Shown: positions 26,484-35,614 of the stretch, piece after piece
Layout of the letters: each line of letters starts with the position of its first letter
Position numbering within the stretch: the stretch's first letter is position 1
Source of the DNA: Fen-1258 sp964449775
Lineage (GTDB): Bacteria > Bacteroidota > Ignavibacteria > Ignavibacteriales > Melioribacteraceae
Reading direction: 5' to 3'
NCBI GenBank assembly: GCA_964449775.1
Contig: CAYVBQ010000005.1
Location: forward strand, 1-64,000
Length of the DNA: 64,000 nt
The notes under the pieces: model-generated
What the model was told of the DNA's origin: nothing
Seen by the model: only the letters and a program-made list of their open reading frames with translations
Databases searched by the model: none
Made by a program: the position numbers and the translations under genes

Positions 26484-27734
26484 GTGATAACTACAATTCA
26501 GGAAGTTAAACGAAAATTTGATGTTGAGGAGATCCGAAACGATTTTCCAATCTTAAAAAGATTAGTGAACGGTAAGCCGCTTGTTTATCTTGATAATGCC
26601 GCAACATCACAAAAACCACAAGCCGTCATTGACGCACTGACTCAATACTATACTTTTGATAATGCAAACATTCATCGCGGACTCTACTTCTTAAGCGAAC
26701 TTGCAACCGAACAGTACGAGACAGCACGCCTCAAAGTAAAGGAGTTAATCAATGCTATGAGTGTTTCGGAAATTGTTTTTGTGCGTGGAGCGACAGAAGC
26801 TATAAATCTCGTTGCATCATCACTCTGCAAAGCCAAACACTTTAATGACGGCGATGAGGTTCTTATCTCCCATATGGAACATCATGCTAACATTGTTCCT
26901 TGGCAGTTAATGGGCGGCAGAAAAAAAATAAATTTGAAAGTAATTCCGATTACCGATGAGGGTGAACTTGATATGGATGCTTTCGAAAAAATGATAAATG
27001 AGAAGACAAAACTTGTCTCGGTTGTTCATATTTCAAATTCTCTTGGAACAGTTAATCCGGTAAAAAAAATTATTGAGATTGCTCACTCCCGCGGTGTGCC
27101 GGTTCTGCTTGATGGCGCACAGGCGGTTCCTCATTACAAGATTGATGTACAAGAACTGGATGCCGATTTCTATGTTTTCTCAGGTCATAAAATTTTTGGT
27201 CCAACCGGTATTGGAGTTCTCTACGGCAAAACGGAATTTTTAGAAATGATGCCACCTTATCAAGGCGGCGGAGATATGATTCGTACAGTTACATTTGAAA
27301 AGACCACTTTCGATGACATACCGCGCAAGTTTGAAGCCGGAACGCCGAACATCGCCGGTGGAATTGGACTTGGCGCGGCAATAGATTACCTGAATCAATT
27401 TGATCGGAACGATTTAATTGAGCACGAAAATTTCCTTCTTCAATATGGAACAGAGCAGCTTTTGCAGATTGAAGGATTGCGAATCATCGGAACTGCCAAG
27501 GAGAAAGCATCTGTAATATCATTTGTAATTGAAGGTATTCATCCATACGATATCGGAACAATTATTGACACGGATGGAATTGCAATCCGCACAGGGCATC
27601 ATTGCACACAACCGATAATGCAGAGGTATAATGTATCTGCTACAGCGCGCGCATCGTTCGCATTCTATAACACCAAAGAAGAGATTGATAAACTCGTTCT
27701 TGGAATTTATAAAGTAAAAAAGATGTTTGCATGA
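26484..27734 (+). CDS. sufS: Cysteine desulfurase, class II (SufS)
   Basis: A 416-residue PLP enzyme that takes sulfur from cysteine for the SufBCD scaffold. The N-terminus has YLDNAATSQKP, the PLP lysine lies in FSGHKIFGPTGIGVLYG, and the persulfide cysteine is in RTGHHCTQP. It starts at GTG 26484 with a GAGGGTG ribosome-binding site. A hairpin-forming leader (26391-26470, ACACAGATT/AATCTGTGT) separates it from sufD. No SufE or SufU sulfur-transfer partner is visible in this window. Confidence 0.96.
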   Translation: MITTIQEVKRKFDVEEIRNDFPILKRLVNGKPLVYLDNAATSQKPQAVIDALTQYYTFDNANIHRGLYFLSELATEQYETARLKVKELINAMSVSEIVFVRGATEAINLVASSLCKAKHFNDGDEVLISHMEHHANIVPWQLMGGRKKINLKVIPITDEGELDMDAFEKMINEKTKLVSVVHISNSLGTVNPVKKIIEIAHSRGVPVLLDGAQAVPHYKIDVQELDADFYVFSGHKIFGPTGIGVLYGKTEFLEMMPPYQGGGDMIRTVTFEKTTFDDIPRKFEAGTPNIAGGIGLGAAIDYLNQFDRNDLIEHENFLLQYGTEQLLQIEGLRIIGTAKEKASVISFVIEGIHPYDIGTIIDTDGIAIRTGHHCTQPIMQRYNVSATARASFAFYNTKEEIDKLVLGIYKVKKMFA

Positions 27735-27897
27735 TTACGAAAATTAAAAGATATCTATTATTTTGAAAATGTCATTCCGAAGGAACAAAGTGACTGAGGA
27801 ATCTTAATAACATCTAAGATTTCTCATTCGATAAATCGAATTCGAAATGACGGAATTAATTTTTGAACAACCTCAAAACGATACTGTTGAGATATAT

Positions 27898-28212
27898 ATG
27901 ATTGACAAAGGAAAATTAGAACAAGCGGTTATCTCGGTTCTCAAAACATGTTTCGATCCGGAAATTCCCGTTGACATTTGGGAGCTTGGATTGATCTACG
28001 GAATTAAGATTGATGATGAAGGGAATACATACATCAAAATGACGTTAACTTCTCCGGCATGTCCGGTTGCCGGTAGTTTACCCGGAGATGTAAAAGAAAA
28101 AGTGAAGAGCATCAAAGGTTTGAAGGATGTCTATGTTGATCTAGTTTGGGAACCGGCTTGGAATATGGATAAGATGACTGAAGAAGCAAAACTGGAATTG
28201 GGATTTTTATAA
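27898..28212 (+). CDS. SufT-like MIP18/DUF59 protein
   Basis: About 104 residues of the MIP18 family. ISVLKTCFDPEIPVDIWELGLIYG opens the domain, LTSPACPVAGSLPGDVKEKV is the conserved Cys block, and VDLVWEPAWNMDKMTEEAKLELGF ends it. SufT-type members help mature Fe-S proteins, which fits its place after sufS. The frame is open back to ATG 27847, but those codons lie in an intergenic repeat (ATTCGAAATGACGG type), so I prefer ATG 27898. Confidence 0.88.
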   Translation: MIDKGKLEQAVISVLKTCFDPEIPVDIWELGLIYGIKIDDEGNTYIKMTLTSPACPVAGSLPGDVKEKVKSIKGLKDVYVDLVWEPAWNMDKMTEEAKLELGFL

Positions 28213-28226
28213 AAACCCCAACCAAA

Positions 28227-28251
28227 CCTTCCCCAAAGGGGAAGGATTTTT
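28227..28251 (+). terminator. Rho-independent terminator after the sufT-like gene
   Basis: CCTTCCCC-AAA-GGGGAAGG forms an 8-bp GC-rich stem followed by ATTTTTAAT, 15 bp after the sufT-like stop. It would end the suf transcript; the bacilliredoxin gene would then need its own promoter. Confidence 0.7.
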
Positions 28252-28371
28252 AATAATAAAAATATTGCCTATTGAATTTAAAAGTCCCTTTCCTTTGGCA
28301 TTGCCACTATGTGGGAAGGGATTTTCCCGAAGGGATGCCTTCGGCAAGGGATAGGCTGAAAGGGAACAAGT

Positions 28372-28902
28372 ATGTTTAACATAAATCAAAGAGCACCAAT
28401 TTACGATCCCGAAGCAGTTCAGCCGATGCGTGATGAATTGGTCTTCGTCGGTTTTCAAGAAGCTACAACTCCGCAAATGGTTGAGGATCTAATTTCTCAG
28501 AAAGATGATAAAACAGTATTTGTTGTTGTCAATTCTGTTTGTGGTTGTGCTGCAGGCAGTGCACGACCCGCTGCGGCGCTTTCTCTTCAAAACAATATTA
28601 TTCCGGATCGACTTGTAACTGTATTCGCGGGACAAGACCGTGAGGCGGTTGATCATTTAAGAAATAAATTTCTTTCTAATGTGCCGCCGTCATCACCATT
28701 CATGGTTCTGTTTAAGAATGGTGAAGCAATTTACACAATGCCGCGCCATCATATTGAAGGAAGATACGCCGATGAAATTGCCGTCGATTTGCAGAATGTT
28801 TTTAATCAGCAATGCAAAGCTCAAGGTCCATCTATTTCATCTGAGAAGTATAAAGAGTTAGTTCATGCTGTTTCTTGTGGATCAAAAATTCCACTTAACT
28901 AA
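28372..28902 (+). CDS. Bacilliredoxin, BrxA/BrxB family
   Basis: A 176-residue thioredoxin-fold protein of the YphP/YqiW family. The redox motif Cys-Gly-Cys is in VVNSVCGCAAGSARPA, with TVFAGQDREAVDHLR and PPSSPFMVLFKNGEAIYTMPRHHIEG downstream. In Bacilli these proteins remove bacillithiol from modified cysteines. Its place after the suf genes and before an Fe-S type regulator suggests a thiol or Fe-S stress role. A start at ATG 28372 with AGGGAACAAGT in front is well placed. Confidence 0.9.
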   Translation: MFNINQRAPIYDPEAVQPMRDELVFVGFQEATTPQMVEDLISQKDDKTVFVVVNSVCGCAAGSARPAAALSLQNNIIPDRLVTVFAGQDREAVDHLRNKFLSNVPPSSPFMVLFKNGEAIYTMPRHHIEGRYADEIAVDLQNVFNQQCKAQGPSISSEKYKELVHAVSCGSKIPLN

Positions 28903-28944
28903 AATTAAACAGATCACCCCCCACAGGGGGTGGTTGGAAATCAA

Positions 28945-29433
28945 ATGAAATTCAGTGCACAGGAAGAATACGGCATAAGATGTTTACTACGCATTGCAAA
29001 ATTTTATGCGGTGGAAAAATCTTTTACCATTCCGGAGATTAGCCGTGCCGAAGGAATTAGTGAACACAATGCCGGTAAAATCTTGCGCGTCTTGCGTATC
29101 GGAGGATTATTAGAAAGCTCACGCGGACAAATAGGTGGTTATACATTAACACGTCCGCCGGAACAAATTCTTGTTGGTGATATTCTCAAAGTCCTAGGCG
29201 GAAGATTATTCGATGATGAATTCTGCAGCACACACACCGGCGCTATGGATATCTGCACGAATTCGATTGATTGTTCCGTTCGCTCTCTATGGAAGATGAT
29301 TCAAGAATCAGTTGACTCCGTTGTAGCTAAAATGACTTTGAAAAATCTAGTGGGGAAGGAATCTTTTTTGTTGGATGTAGTTAACAGTAATTCTAAATTA
29401 AATGAAGCGTTAAATGTGGTTGAGCCGCAGTGA
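28945..29433 (+). CDS. Rrf2/IscR-type transcriptional regulator
   Basis: A winged-helix Rrf2 protein of about 162 residues. MKFSAQEEYGIRCLLRIA starts the domain, SEHNAGKILRVLRIGGLLESSRGQIGGYTL is the helix-turn-helix and wing. Cysteines at about residues 94, 104 and 110 (EFC, DIC, DCSV) could hold a [2Fe-2S] cluster as in IscR. It likely senses Fe-S status and controls the upstream suf genes; this is inference from context. I use ATG 28945; an in-frame GTG lies at 28930. Confidence 0.9.
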   Translation: MKFSAQEEYGIRCLLRIAKFYAVEKSFTIPEISRAEGISEHNAGKILRVLRIGGLLESSRGQIGGYTLTRPPEQILVGDILKVLGGRLFDDEFCSTHTGAMDICTNSIDCSVRSLWKMIQESVDSVVAKMTLKNLVGKESFLLDVVNSNSKLNEALNVVEPQ

Positions 29434-29565
29434 TTGGATGTTGGTTATTAGTGATTAGTATTTGTTCACCAACCACAAACAACTAATCACCAATCACTAA
29501 TTATCTGCTTTGCAATGAACATTCCGTTTATTTATTTTACTTTTGGTATTAAGAAGGAAACATCA

Positions 29566-29907
29566 ATGATGAAAAGATATATACGAATTATTCTTCCGCT
29601 ATTTTTAATAGTTGCTGCTTTCACTCTATATTCAGCTTGCAGTTGCAAATGCGGGAAAAATAAGGATGGTGACAATACTCTGAAAGGTTACATTACCGTC
29701 GTTGGCAATGAACCATTTACTAAACTTGCAATTCATACAGACGATAATAAAATCTATCTTCTCCAGTGCAGTAAAGAATTGAGTGATCAATTGTGGAAAC
29801 AGCAGGGTACTTACTATTATGTTACCTATAGTGAACTTCGGGAGATGGAAGGTGTAGCATCAATTGTTGTTGAAAAAGTAGTTCCTCTAAATAAAGAAAC
29901 TAAATAA
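29566..29907 (+). CDS. Small putative lipoprotein, unknown
   Basis: A protein of about 113 residues with signal peptide MKRYIRIILPLFLIVAAFTLYSAC and a Cys-rich stretch CSCKCGKN right after it. Lipidation at the first Cys is possible although the box is atypical. The remainder is a small beta-rich domain (GYITVVGNEPFTKLAIH) resembling OB-like periplasmic folds. ATG 29566 follows an AAGGAAA ribosome-binding site. It may be cotranscribed with the downstream protease. An inverted repeat lies upstream at 29429-29506. Confidence 0.6.
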   Translation: MMKRYIRIILPLFLIVAAFTLYSACSCKCGKNKDGDNTLKGYITVVGNEPFTKLAIHTDDNKIYLLQCSKELSDQLWKQQGTYYYVTYSELREMEGVASIVVEKVVPLNKETK

Positions 29908-29925
29908 ATCCGAGAGAGTTTTAGT

Positions 29926-32223
29926 ATGAGATCAATAAAAATATTTTTAATCTTTCTGTTCTTCGTAACAGGTTTAGCACTTGCTCAAGAAAAACTGTCG
30001 ATACAAAAAGAGTTGCAGGAAAAGTCCTCCTCTTCGGAAAGTTATCCGGTGGATGTAAGACCATATCTTGAAAGATTTAATAAAGCCAATGGAATTGATG
30101 AAAAGAAAATTGGCGAGGAAATGCAGCAATCTGTCTTGCACAAAACAACTGCTTGGAATTTCAAGGTCTTAGATAAAAAAAATTGGATTGCCTCTGATCT
30201 AAGAGATAATACATTCTACTCAACACCTTCAACGTGCCGGGCTGTTGGAACAAATTGCTATGTTTTTGTCGAAGATTCTTTATGGACTAATCGTGTAAAT
30301 CAAACTGTTGTTGATGGTGTGAAGAACGCTTTTGATAATTCAACACCGGCAAATGCAAGTAAAGGAATTTACCAAACCAATGTTGAAACTTTTGGTAATC
30401 CCCCGAATGTTGATGGTGATGCAAAGATTATTATTTTCATTTTAAATATAAGAGACGGCTATTCCGGTCCTCCCGCCGGTTATGTTGCCGGTTATTTCCA
30501 CAGCGTTAATGAGATAACAAACCCTTCAAATAGCAACTATGCAAACAGCAACAAAGCTGAAATTTACTATTTGGATGCTAACCCTGCGAACTTGACGACT
30601 TCCACCGGATTACAAAGAGGGATGGCAACCACAGCTCATGAATTTCAGCACATGATTCATTTTAATTACATCTCTCCTGCTGAAACATTCTTTAATGAAT
30701 CATGGTCGTTGGCGGCTGAAGTAATTTGCGGCTATCCTCTTTACACTCAATCTTATTACAACGGTGAGACAAATCAGTATCTGCTAAATTGGAGAAGAGA
30801 TGACAATACACTCGTTCTGAACGATTACTCACGCGCAGCGAAATTTGGTTTATATTTATACGAACAATACGGTGCTTCAATTTTTAAGAATTATTTGGCA
30901 AATAAAATTAATGGCGTTACAGGTATTGAAAATATCCTTCTCAATCTTTCATCACCAACCGACTTTAAGACAACAGTTAGCAACTGGTGGGTAGCTAATT
31001 ACCTAAATGATAAATCCGTATCACCCGGATTAACTAAATGGGGTTACAATTATTCCAATATTATTAAAGTAACTCCAAAAACAATTATTAATCCTAATGT
31101 TTCAAATGCCAGCGATGCCGTTTATAAATTGGCTGCTCAGTACGTAAGTTACACTTCGGGCAAAAATCTTAAAATCAATTTTAATACTCTCGGCAATTCC
31201 GGGATAAAAATTAAAGCTATTAAGACAGGAACGAGCAGTAAAGCGGTGGATGATGTTACTCCGGGGATGAATTATTCCGTACCCGAATTCGGCAATACAT
31301 ACAATAATGTTACGTTCATGGTGTATCACGATAATAGAAATGAATTTTCTCAAGGAACATTTGCATACTCATACACTTCTACCGGCACTTACGAAAAGAA
31401 GGCTATTGAAATCGCCTATGATCTAACCGAACCTACTGGATACCTTCCATTAACTCCCGGTGATAGCGTAGCAGTACATTTCGATGGTGTTTCCGGAATG
31501 CGTTTAGATTCGATTAAGGTTGCCTTACGTGGTGTCACTCCAATCAACGGTAGTGTTTATGAATATCTTGGTTTGGCTTCTCAATTAGGCGGGAAAAAAT
31601 TAGCATCATTTATAGCCACCCCCACACTATCCCAGGCACCACCAAGTCCTTATCCTGTTCCTTGGCCTAATTGGGTAAAAATTGACTTACGTTCGAATAA
31701 TATCGACGCAAGCAAATCATTTGTAGTCGAATTACCTGTCGGGGCGGCTTATCCATCTTCTAATAGGGTGATGTCAACAGATTATCGATCCACTGCCTCA
31801 TATCATAGTTTTGCTTATATGTCAACACAAAGTCCGCCTAGATGGGGATATTATTCTGTTTTTGGAAAAGATGGTTATATATTCCTGTATTTAATTCGCG
31901 CATATGTTAGTGATTTTACAACGGGTGTCGAAAAAGTTATTGAGTTAATGCCGTCATCATTTTCACTCAACCAGAATTATCCTAATCCGTTTAATCCAAG
32001 TACAGTTATCAGTTATCAGTTACCTGTTGCAGGTCATGTTTCTTTAAAAGTCTATGACATGCTTGGAAGGGAAGTAGCAACACTTGTAGATGAATTTCAA
32101 CAGGCAGGTTCACATAATTCTCAATTCTCAATTCAAAATTCCCAATTCTCCAGCGGAATTTATTTTTACACTATTAGAGCCGGTAATTTTGTTGAGACGA
32201 AAAAGATGGTGCTGATGAAATAA
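29926..32223 (+). CDS. Secreted zinc metalloprotease with type IX sorting domain
   Basis: A 765-residue exported protein. The signal peptide is MRSIKIFLIFLFFVTGLALAQ. The zinc motif HExxH is in TTAHEFQHMIHF at His238, followed by FNESWSLAAEV with a likely third ligand Glu, as in M6/M30-type peptidases. A beta-rich middle leads to a C-terminal type IX secretion sorting domain (about residues 680-765) with FSLNQNYPNPFNPSTVISY, YDMLGREVATLV and SGIYFYTIRAG. It is therefore sent through the outer membrane to the surface. The sorting domain includes a low-complexity SQFSIQNSQF segment. Confidence 0.88.
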   Translation: MRSIKIFLIFLFFVTGLALAQEKLSIQKELQEKSSSSESYPVDVRPYLERFNKANGIDEKKIGEEMQQSVLHKTTAWNFKVLDKKNWIASDLRDNTFYSTPSTCRAVGTNCYVFVEDSLWTNRVNQTVVDGVKNAFDNSTPANASKGIYQTNVETFGNPPNVDGDAKIIIFILNIRDGYSGPPAGYVAGYFHSVNEITNPSNSNYANSNKAEIYYLDANPANLTTSTGLQRGMATTAHEFQHMIHFNYISPAETFFNESWSLAAEVICGYPLYTQSYYNGETNQYLLNWRRDDNTLVLNDYSRAAKFGLYLYEQYGASIFKNYLANKINGVTGIENILLNLSSPTDFKTTVSNWWVANYLNDKSVSPGLTKWGYNYSNIIKVTPKTIINPNVSNASDAVYKLAAQYVSYTSGKNLKINFNTLGNSGIKIKAIKTGTSSKAVDDVTPGMNYSVPEFGNTYNNVTFMVYHDNRNEFSQGTFAYSYTSTGTYEKKAIEIAYDLTEPTGYLPLTPGDSVAVHFDGVSGMRLDSIKVALRGVTPINGSVYEYLGLASQLGGKKLASFIATPTLSQAPPSPYPVPWPNWVKIDLRSNNIDASKSFVVELPVGAAYPSSNRVMSTDYRSTASYHSFAYMSTQSPPRWGYYSVFGKDGYIFLYLIRAYVSDFTTGVEKVIELMPSSFSLNQNYPNPFNPSTVISYQLPVAGHVSLKVYDMLGREVATLVDEFQQAGSHNSQFSIQNSQFSSGIYFYTIRAGNFVETKKMVLMK

Positions 32224-32280
32224 GGACGTGAGACGTCAAATGTCAAACGTGAAAAGTGAGACGAAAGTTTTGTTGAAAAT

Positions 32281-32313
32281 AAAAAAACCCGATTCGATGA
32301 ACCGGGTTTTTTT
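32281..32313 (+). terminator. Terminator after the protease gene
   Basis: AAAACCCG-ATTCGATGAA-CCGGGTTTTTTT is a GC stem with an A-rich 5' side and T-run 3' side, 58 bp after the protease stop. Confidence 0.85.
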
Positions 32314-32370
32314 ATTAATCCAACTCTTTCATAAAGCAATGTCGCCCCGTTTTCGCCAAGCCGTTATTAG

Positions 32371-32396
32371 TCCCGCTCAAGCGGGATTGTTTTTTA
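32371..32396 (+). terminator. Second terminator-like hairpin
   Basis: TCCCGC-TCAA-GCGGGA followed by TTGTTTTTTATT on the plus strand. It also encodes the last codons and stop of the converging DUF2283 gene, so the two transcripts meet here. Confidence 0.6.
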
Positions 32397-32616
32397 TTCG
32401 TTGGCTCGCATTTAAAATTGTCATTCCGATAATTTCTTTGTTCTCGTAACGAACAATGATTTCGTCTTCTGTCATTTCAGAGTCGTCAGCGTGATTTGGT
32501 TTTTTAAAATGCAAGTATAACACATCTGCTTCACTGTCGTATGAAGCCCACACTGTCTTGTGTTTAAGAAAGTATGGCAGTGCTGTCCGAATTTCTTCTA
32601 ACTCTGTTGTTTCCAT
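32377..32616 (-). CDS. DUF2283 family protein
   Basis: A 79-residue protein with the DUF2283 pattern: WASYDSEADVLYLHF, then IIVRYENKEIIGMTILNAS. The family is small, widespread, of unknown function, and often found near toxin-antitoxin genes; here no toxin partner is seen. The ATG lies at 32616. The C-terminal NNPA codons fall in a terminator hairpin of the opposite strand. Confidence 0.85.
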   Translation of the reverse strand: METTELEEIRTALPYFLKHKTVWASYDSEADVLYLHFKKPNHADDSEMTEDEIIVRYENKEIIGMTILNASQRIKNNPA

Positions 32617-32729
32617 AATATTTTTTTCTTTTTAAATTCTTGTTGCTTGTTTGAAAAATGTGCCGTTATTATAAATCCGTCATTCGTACTTGTCTCTTTG
32701 TATATTGCCACTACAAAACATAGATGTTG

Positions 32730-33773
32730 CTAAACTGCAACTTCTTTTTTCGTAAATATTTTTTGAAATTCTCTTTTTTCTCTATTCTTCCAAGCGCCTT
32801 TGTGATAAGCATAACCTGCAATTAACGGCATCGCAAGTGTCGCCTCAGAATAAACCATCTGCTCGAATGTTGTTTCAACTTTTCCCCAAGAGCTGGCTTC
32901 TTTAAGTGTTGATGATGAAAGAGCGCCGTCGCGAACATCCGCAACTGTAATTTGAACTGCGTATTTATGCATCGGTGCGTTTTCCATAAGGATGTCTGCT
33001 GCTACTACAATATCTTGAGTAAAGTTTTTAGGAACGCCGCCGCCAATCATAAAAATACCCGTCTCTTTGCTGTTGAGTTTAACTTGTGTGAGCTCAAGAA
33101 AATCTTTCCCGGAATCGAATGATACATGTTTATCCGGGTGTTTTGTTTGATGGACAATTATTCCGAAACCTGCAGAGCAATCCGAGAAAGCGGGAACGAA
33201 TATAGGAACGTTGTGTTTGTAAGCCGCATAGATAACGCTGTCTTCAACTTTTGGTCCGCCGTTTTCATCAAGATATTTTCCGAAGTTCCATAAAATTTCT
33301 CTTGATGAATAGGGACGCGGTTCTAATGAATCGAAAATCTTTGCAGTTGTATCGTCGCAAATGCGTAGTTCGTCTTCATCAATAAATGTATCATAAATTC
33401 TGTCAATGTGAAGATCTCGCATTACGTTATCATCTACGAAGGGTGTGCCGATATAATGCTTGAATCCGAGTGCTTCAAAGAAATCTTGATCAACCATAAT
33501 TGCGCCGGTGGATACAATTGCGTCAATCATGTTATTCGAAATCAAATCATAGACAACACGTTTTAATCCTGCGCTGAATAAACTTCCTGCAAGTGTTAAA
33601 ATAACTGCGCAATCTTTATCATTTAGCATCCTATCATAAATTTGTGCAGCACGGTTAAGGTCACGTGCGCTAAAAGCCATCTTCTCCATCGAATCAACCA
33701 ACTTAATAACGTTATGCTCTTTTATGTCAAAGTGTTGAATAGTGTCTTTAAGAAAATCTTTTTTACTTGGCAT
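32730..33773 (-). CDS. Deoxyhypusine synthase-like protein
   Basis: About 347 residues of the deoxyhypusine synthase family. SARDLNRAAQIYDRML, ILTLAGSLFSAG, IDAIVSTGAIMVDQDF, PIFVPAFSDCSAGFG, IFMIGGGVPKNF and the C-terminal LKEASSWGKVE with the catalytic lysine are visible. In eukaryotes and archaea the enzyme transfers an aminobutyl group from spermidine to eIF5A. Bacterial members lack that target and their substrate, perhaps in polyamine metabolism, is not settled. I start at ATG 33773 with a GAGGGAA ribosome-binding site; upstream codons in the same frame are repeat sequence. Confidence 0.88.
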   Translation of the reverse strand: MPSKKDFLKDTIQHFDIKEHNVIKLVDSMEKMAFSARDLNRAAQIYDRMLNDKDCAVILTLAGSLFSAGLKRVVYDLISNNMIDAIVSTGAIMVDQDFFEALGFKHYIGTPFVDDNVMRDLHIDRIYDTFIDEDELRICDDTTAKIFDSLEPRPYSSREILWNFGKYLDENGGPKVEDSVIYAAYKHNVPIFVPAFSDCSAGFGIIVHQTKHPDKHVSFDSGKDFLELTQVKLNSKETGIFMIGGGVPKNFTQDIVVAADILMENAPMHKYAVQITVADVRDGALSSSTLKEASSWGKVETTFEQMVYSEATLAMPLIAGYAYHKGAWKNREKREFQKIFTKKEVAV

Positions 33774-33916
33774 TTTATTCCCTCTTTCGTTTTTGTTTTC
33801 TGGGTGCAAATATAAGAAAAAGAGTGAAGAGTGTAGAACGTAGAATGAAGATTGTAGAATGTAGAATGCAGATTTATTGAAATTCTGAACTCTGCATTCA
33901 TCATTCTGCACTCTTA
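33774..33916. repeat. Tandem TAGAATG-type repeat between two genes
   Basis: On the plus strand, 33829-33872 holds several TAGAATG/TAGAACG/AGATTG units, mirrored by TCTGCATTCATCATTCTGCAC at 33892-33912. The arms can form a long imperfect hairpin in the mRNA between the epimerase and the deoxyhypusine-synthase-like gene. It makes the upstream frame look like coding sequence, but it is not. Confidence 0.6.
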
Positions 33917-34954
33917 TCAAAAGAACCATTTTGCAATGGAAAGAATTCCTTGTTTCCAGGGTACACGATGGCTGATACCGGAATTATTTTTGAATGATTG
34001 AAGGTTTTCTAAATACCATTTGTAGTTTCTTATAAGAGCATCTTTGTTGGAATATTTCGGGGAGAAGTTTAATACGTTTTCAGCTTTTTCGATGGACACG
34101 AAAGAATCCTTCGAAGCGGTTTCATAAACCCATTTGTAAAGAGGAGAAAGTTTCAATGCTTCTAAAAATTTCAGCGTATAAATTATGGGTGTTACCGGAA
34201 GTGCGATAATCTTTTTACCAAAACCGGCGTAATCAAGAACAGTCTGATAATCTTCTTTCATTGTTGAAAATTCTTTTGCCCCGATGTTGAATGTATCATT
34301 CACAATTTCTTTTGGTAGAGTTATACAGCTATAAATCGAATCACACAAATCCTCAACATCCAATAGCTGATATCGGTTACATCCGCTTCCAATCATCGGA
34401 AAATTTTTACCATCTTTTGCCCAATCGTAAAAAAGTGCAAATACACCAAGCCGTTCAGGTCCGATAAATGATTTTGGTCTAATAATTGGGATACACATTC
34501 CTTTTTTACGAAATTCTAAGCAAACGTTTTCAGCCTCAATTTTTGCTTTACCGTAAGGACCAACGCCATCGAGCTTATCTGTTTCATAAAGCGGGTGATG
34601 ATCCGGAATTCCATATACGGCAGTTGAGGAGATGTGAACAAAGCGTTCAATTTTTTTCATGTAAGCTTCATGAAGTAAAACTCGTGTCCCCTTAACATCG
34701 GTGGAGTAAATCACTTCCGGAGTATATAATGGAAGTGCTGCCGCTGTATGAACCACAACATCAATCTCGTTCATCGCCGCCTCAACAATAACATAATTGC
34801 GAATGTCACCTCTAATAATTTTAATTTTGTCTCTCATATCGGAATAATCAAAATCGGCAATATCTAAAGAGACAACCAAGTGATTTCTTTTAACAAGGTA
34901 TCTGATTAAGTTAATTCCGAGGAATCCGGAGCCGCCGGTAACAAGAATTTTCAT
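33917..34954 (-). CDS. NAD-dependent epimerase/dehydratase (extended SDR)
   Basis: A 345-residue extended short-chain dehydrogenase. The Rossmann motif GGSGFLG is at residues 8-14, DIRNYVIVEAAM follows, VHTAAALPLY is the substrate region, and SSTAVYG with YGKAK gives the Ser-Tyr-Lys triad. NAD-linked members act on nucleotide sugars or on 3-beta-hydroxysteroid-like lipids. The C-terminal region lacks clear sugar-nucleotide motifs, so the substrate stays open. ATG 34954 is chosen as start; the frame is open to 34978. Confidence 0.88.
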   Translation of the reverse strand: MKILVTGGSGFLGINLIRYLVKRNHLVVSLDIADFDYSDMRDKIKIIRGDIRNYVIVEAAMNEIDVVVHTAAALPLYTPEVIYSTDVKGTRVLLHEAYMKKIERFVHISSTAVYGIPDHHPLYETDKLDGVGPYGKAKIEAENVCLEFRKKGMCIPIIRPKSFIGPERLGVFALFYDWAKDGKNFPMIGSGCNRYQLLDVEDLCDSIYSCITLPKEIVNDTFNIGAKEFSTMKEDYQTVLDYAGFGKKIIALPVTPIIYTLKFLEALKLSPLYKWVYETASKDSFVSIEKAENVLNFSPKYSNKDALIRNYKWYLENLQSFKNNSGISHRVPWKQGILSIAKWFF

Positions 34955-35091
34955 ATTTTCTCGCAATTTTCTCTGCAAATCTAAGATAAAATGAGATCAT
35001 TCCTAAAATTGGAAGAAAAGCAATCCTTGCCTCTGCACTAAACGAATTCTGGAGTGCAAAAAGTGAGTATGAAATTTTAAATGCGTATTTC

Positions 35092-35120
35092 TTGACATTC
35101 TAACCGTATAGAAATATATT
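35092..35120 (+). promoter_or_regulatory. Promoter of the rplM-rpsI operon
   Basis: TTGACA (35092-35097), a 17-bp spacer and TATATT (35115-35120) match the sigma-70 consensus closely. The strong GGAGG ribosome-binding site of rplM follows at 35152-35156. Confidence 0.75.
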
Positions 35121-35161
35121 TACACCCTTTGAAAAATAGCATTTTGCTTTTGGAGGATGTT

Positions 35162-35602
35162 TTGAAGCAGGAAAGAATCACAAGATTTATTAAACCCGAA
35201 GACGCCAATCAAAAATGGTATGTAATTGATGCCAAAGATAGAATTTTGGGTCGTTTAGCAGCTAAAGTTGCTCGTGTCATTCGTGGAAAAGAAAAAGCAG
35301 TCTTTACGCCTAATATGGATGCCGGCGATTTCGTGATTATTATAAACGCCGATAAAGTTCGTATGACAGGTAAAAGAGAGATACAGAAAACTTATTTTAC
35401 CCACTCTACCTATCCGGGTGGCGCTAAAGTAAGAAGTTATGCTGAGATGATGGCTAAGAAACCTGAATTTGCTGTGGAAACAGCGGTAAAGGGTATGCTG
35501 CCTAAAACTAAACTTGGCAGACAATTAAATAAGAAATTAAAAGTGTATGCGGGCGAAAGCCATCCGCATAGCGCTCAGAAACCAGAACTATTAAGTTTTT
35601 AA
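35162..35602 (+). CDS. rplM: Ribosomal protein L13
   Basis: A 50S subunit protein. WYVIDAKDRILGRLAAKVARVIRGK and FVIIINADKVRMTGKR are the L13 signatures, followed by KTYFTHSTYPGG and AVKGMLPKTKLGRQ. I choose TTG 35162 as start because GGAGG lies six bases before it; this gives about 146 residues, the usual length. Cotranscribed with rpsI as in most bacteria. Confidence 0.96.
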   Translation: MKQERITRFIKPEDANQKWYVIDAKDRILGRLAAKVARVIRGKEKAVFTPNMDAGDFVIIINADKVRMTGKREIQKTYFTHSTYPGGAKVRSYAEMMAKKPEFAVETAVKGMLPKTKLGRQLNKKLKVYAGESHPHSAQKPELLSF

Positions 35603-35614
35603 TGGAGTGATTTG

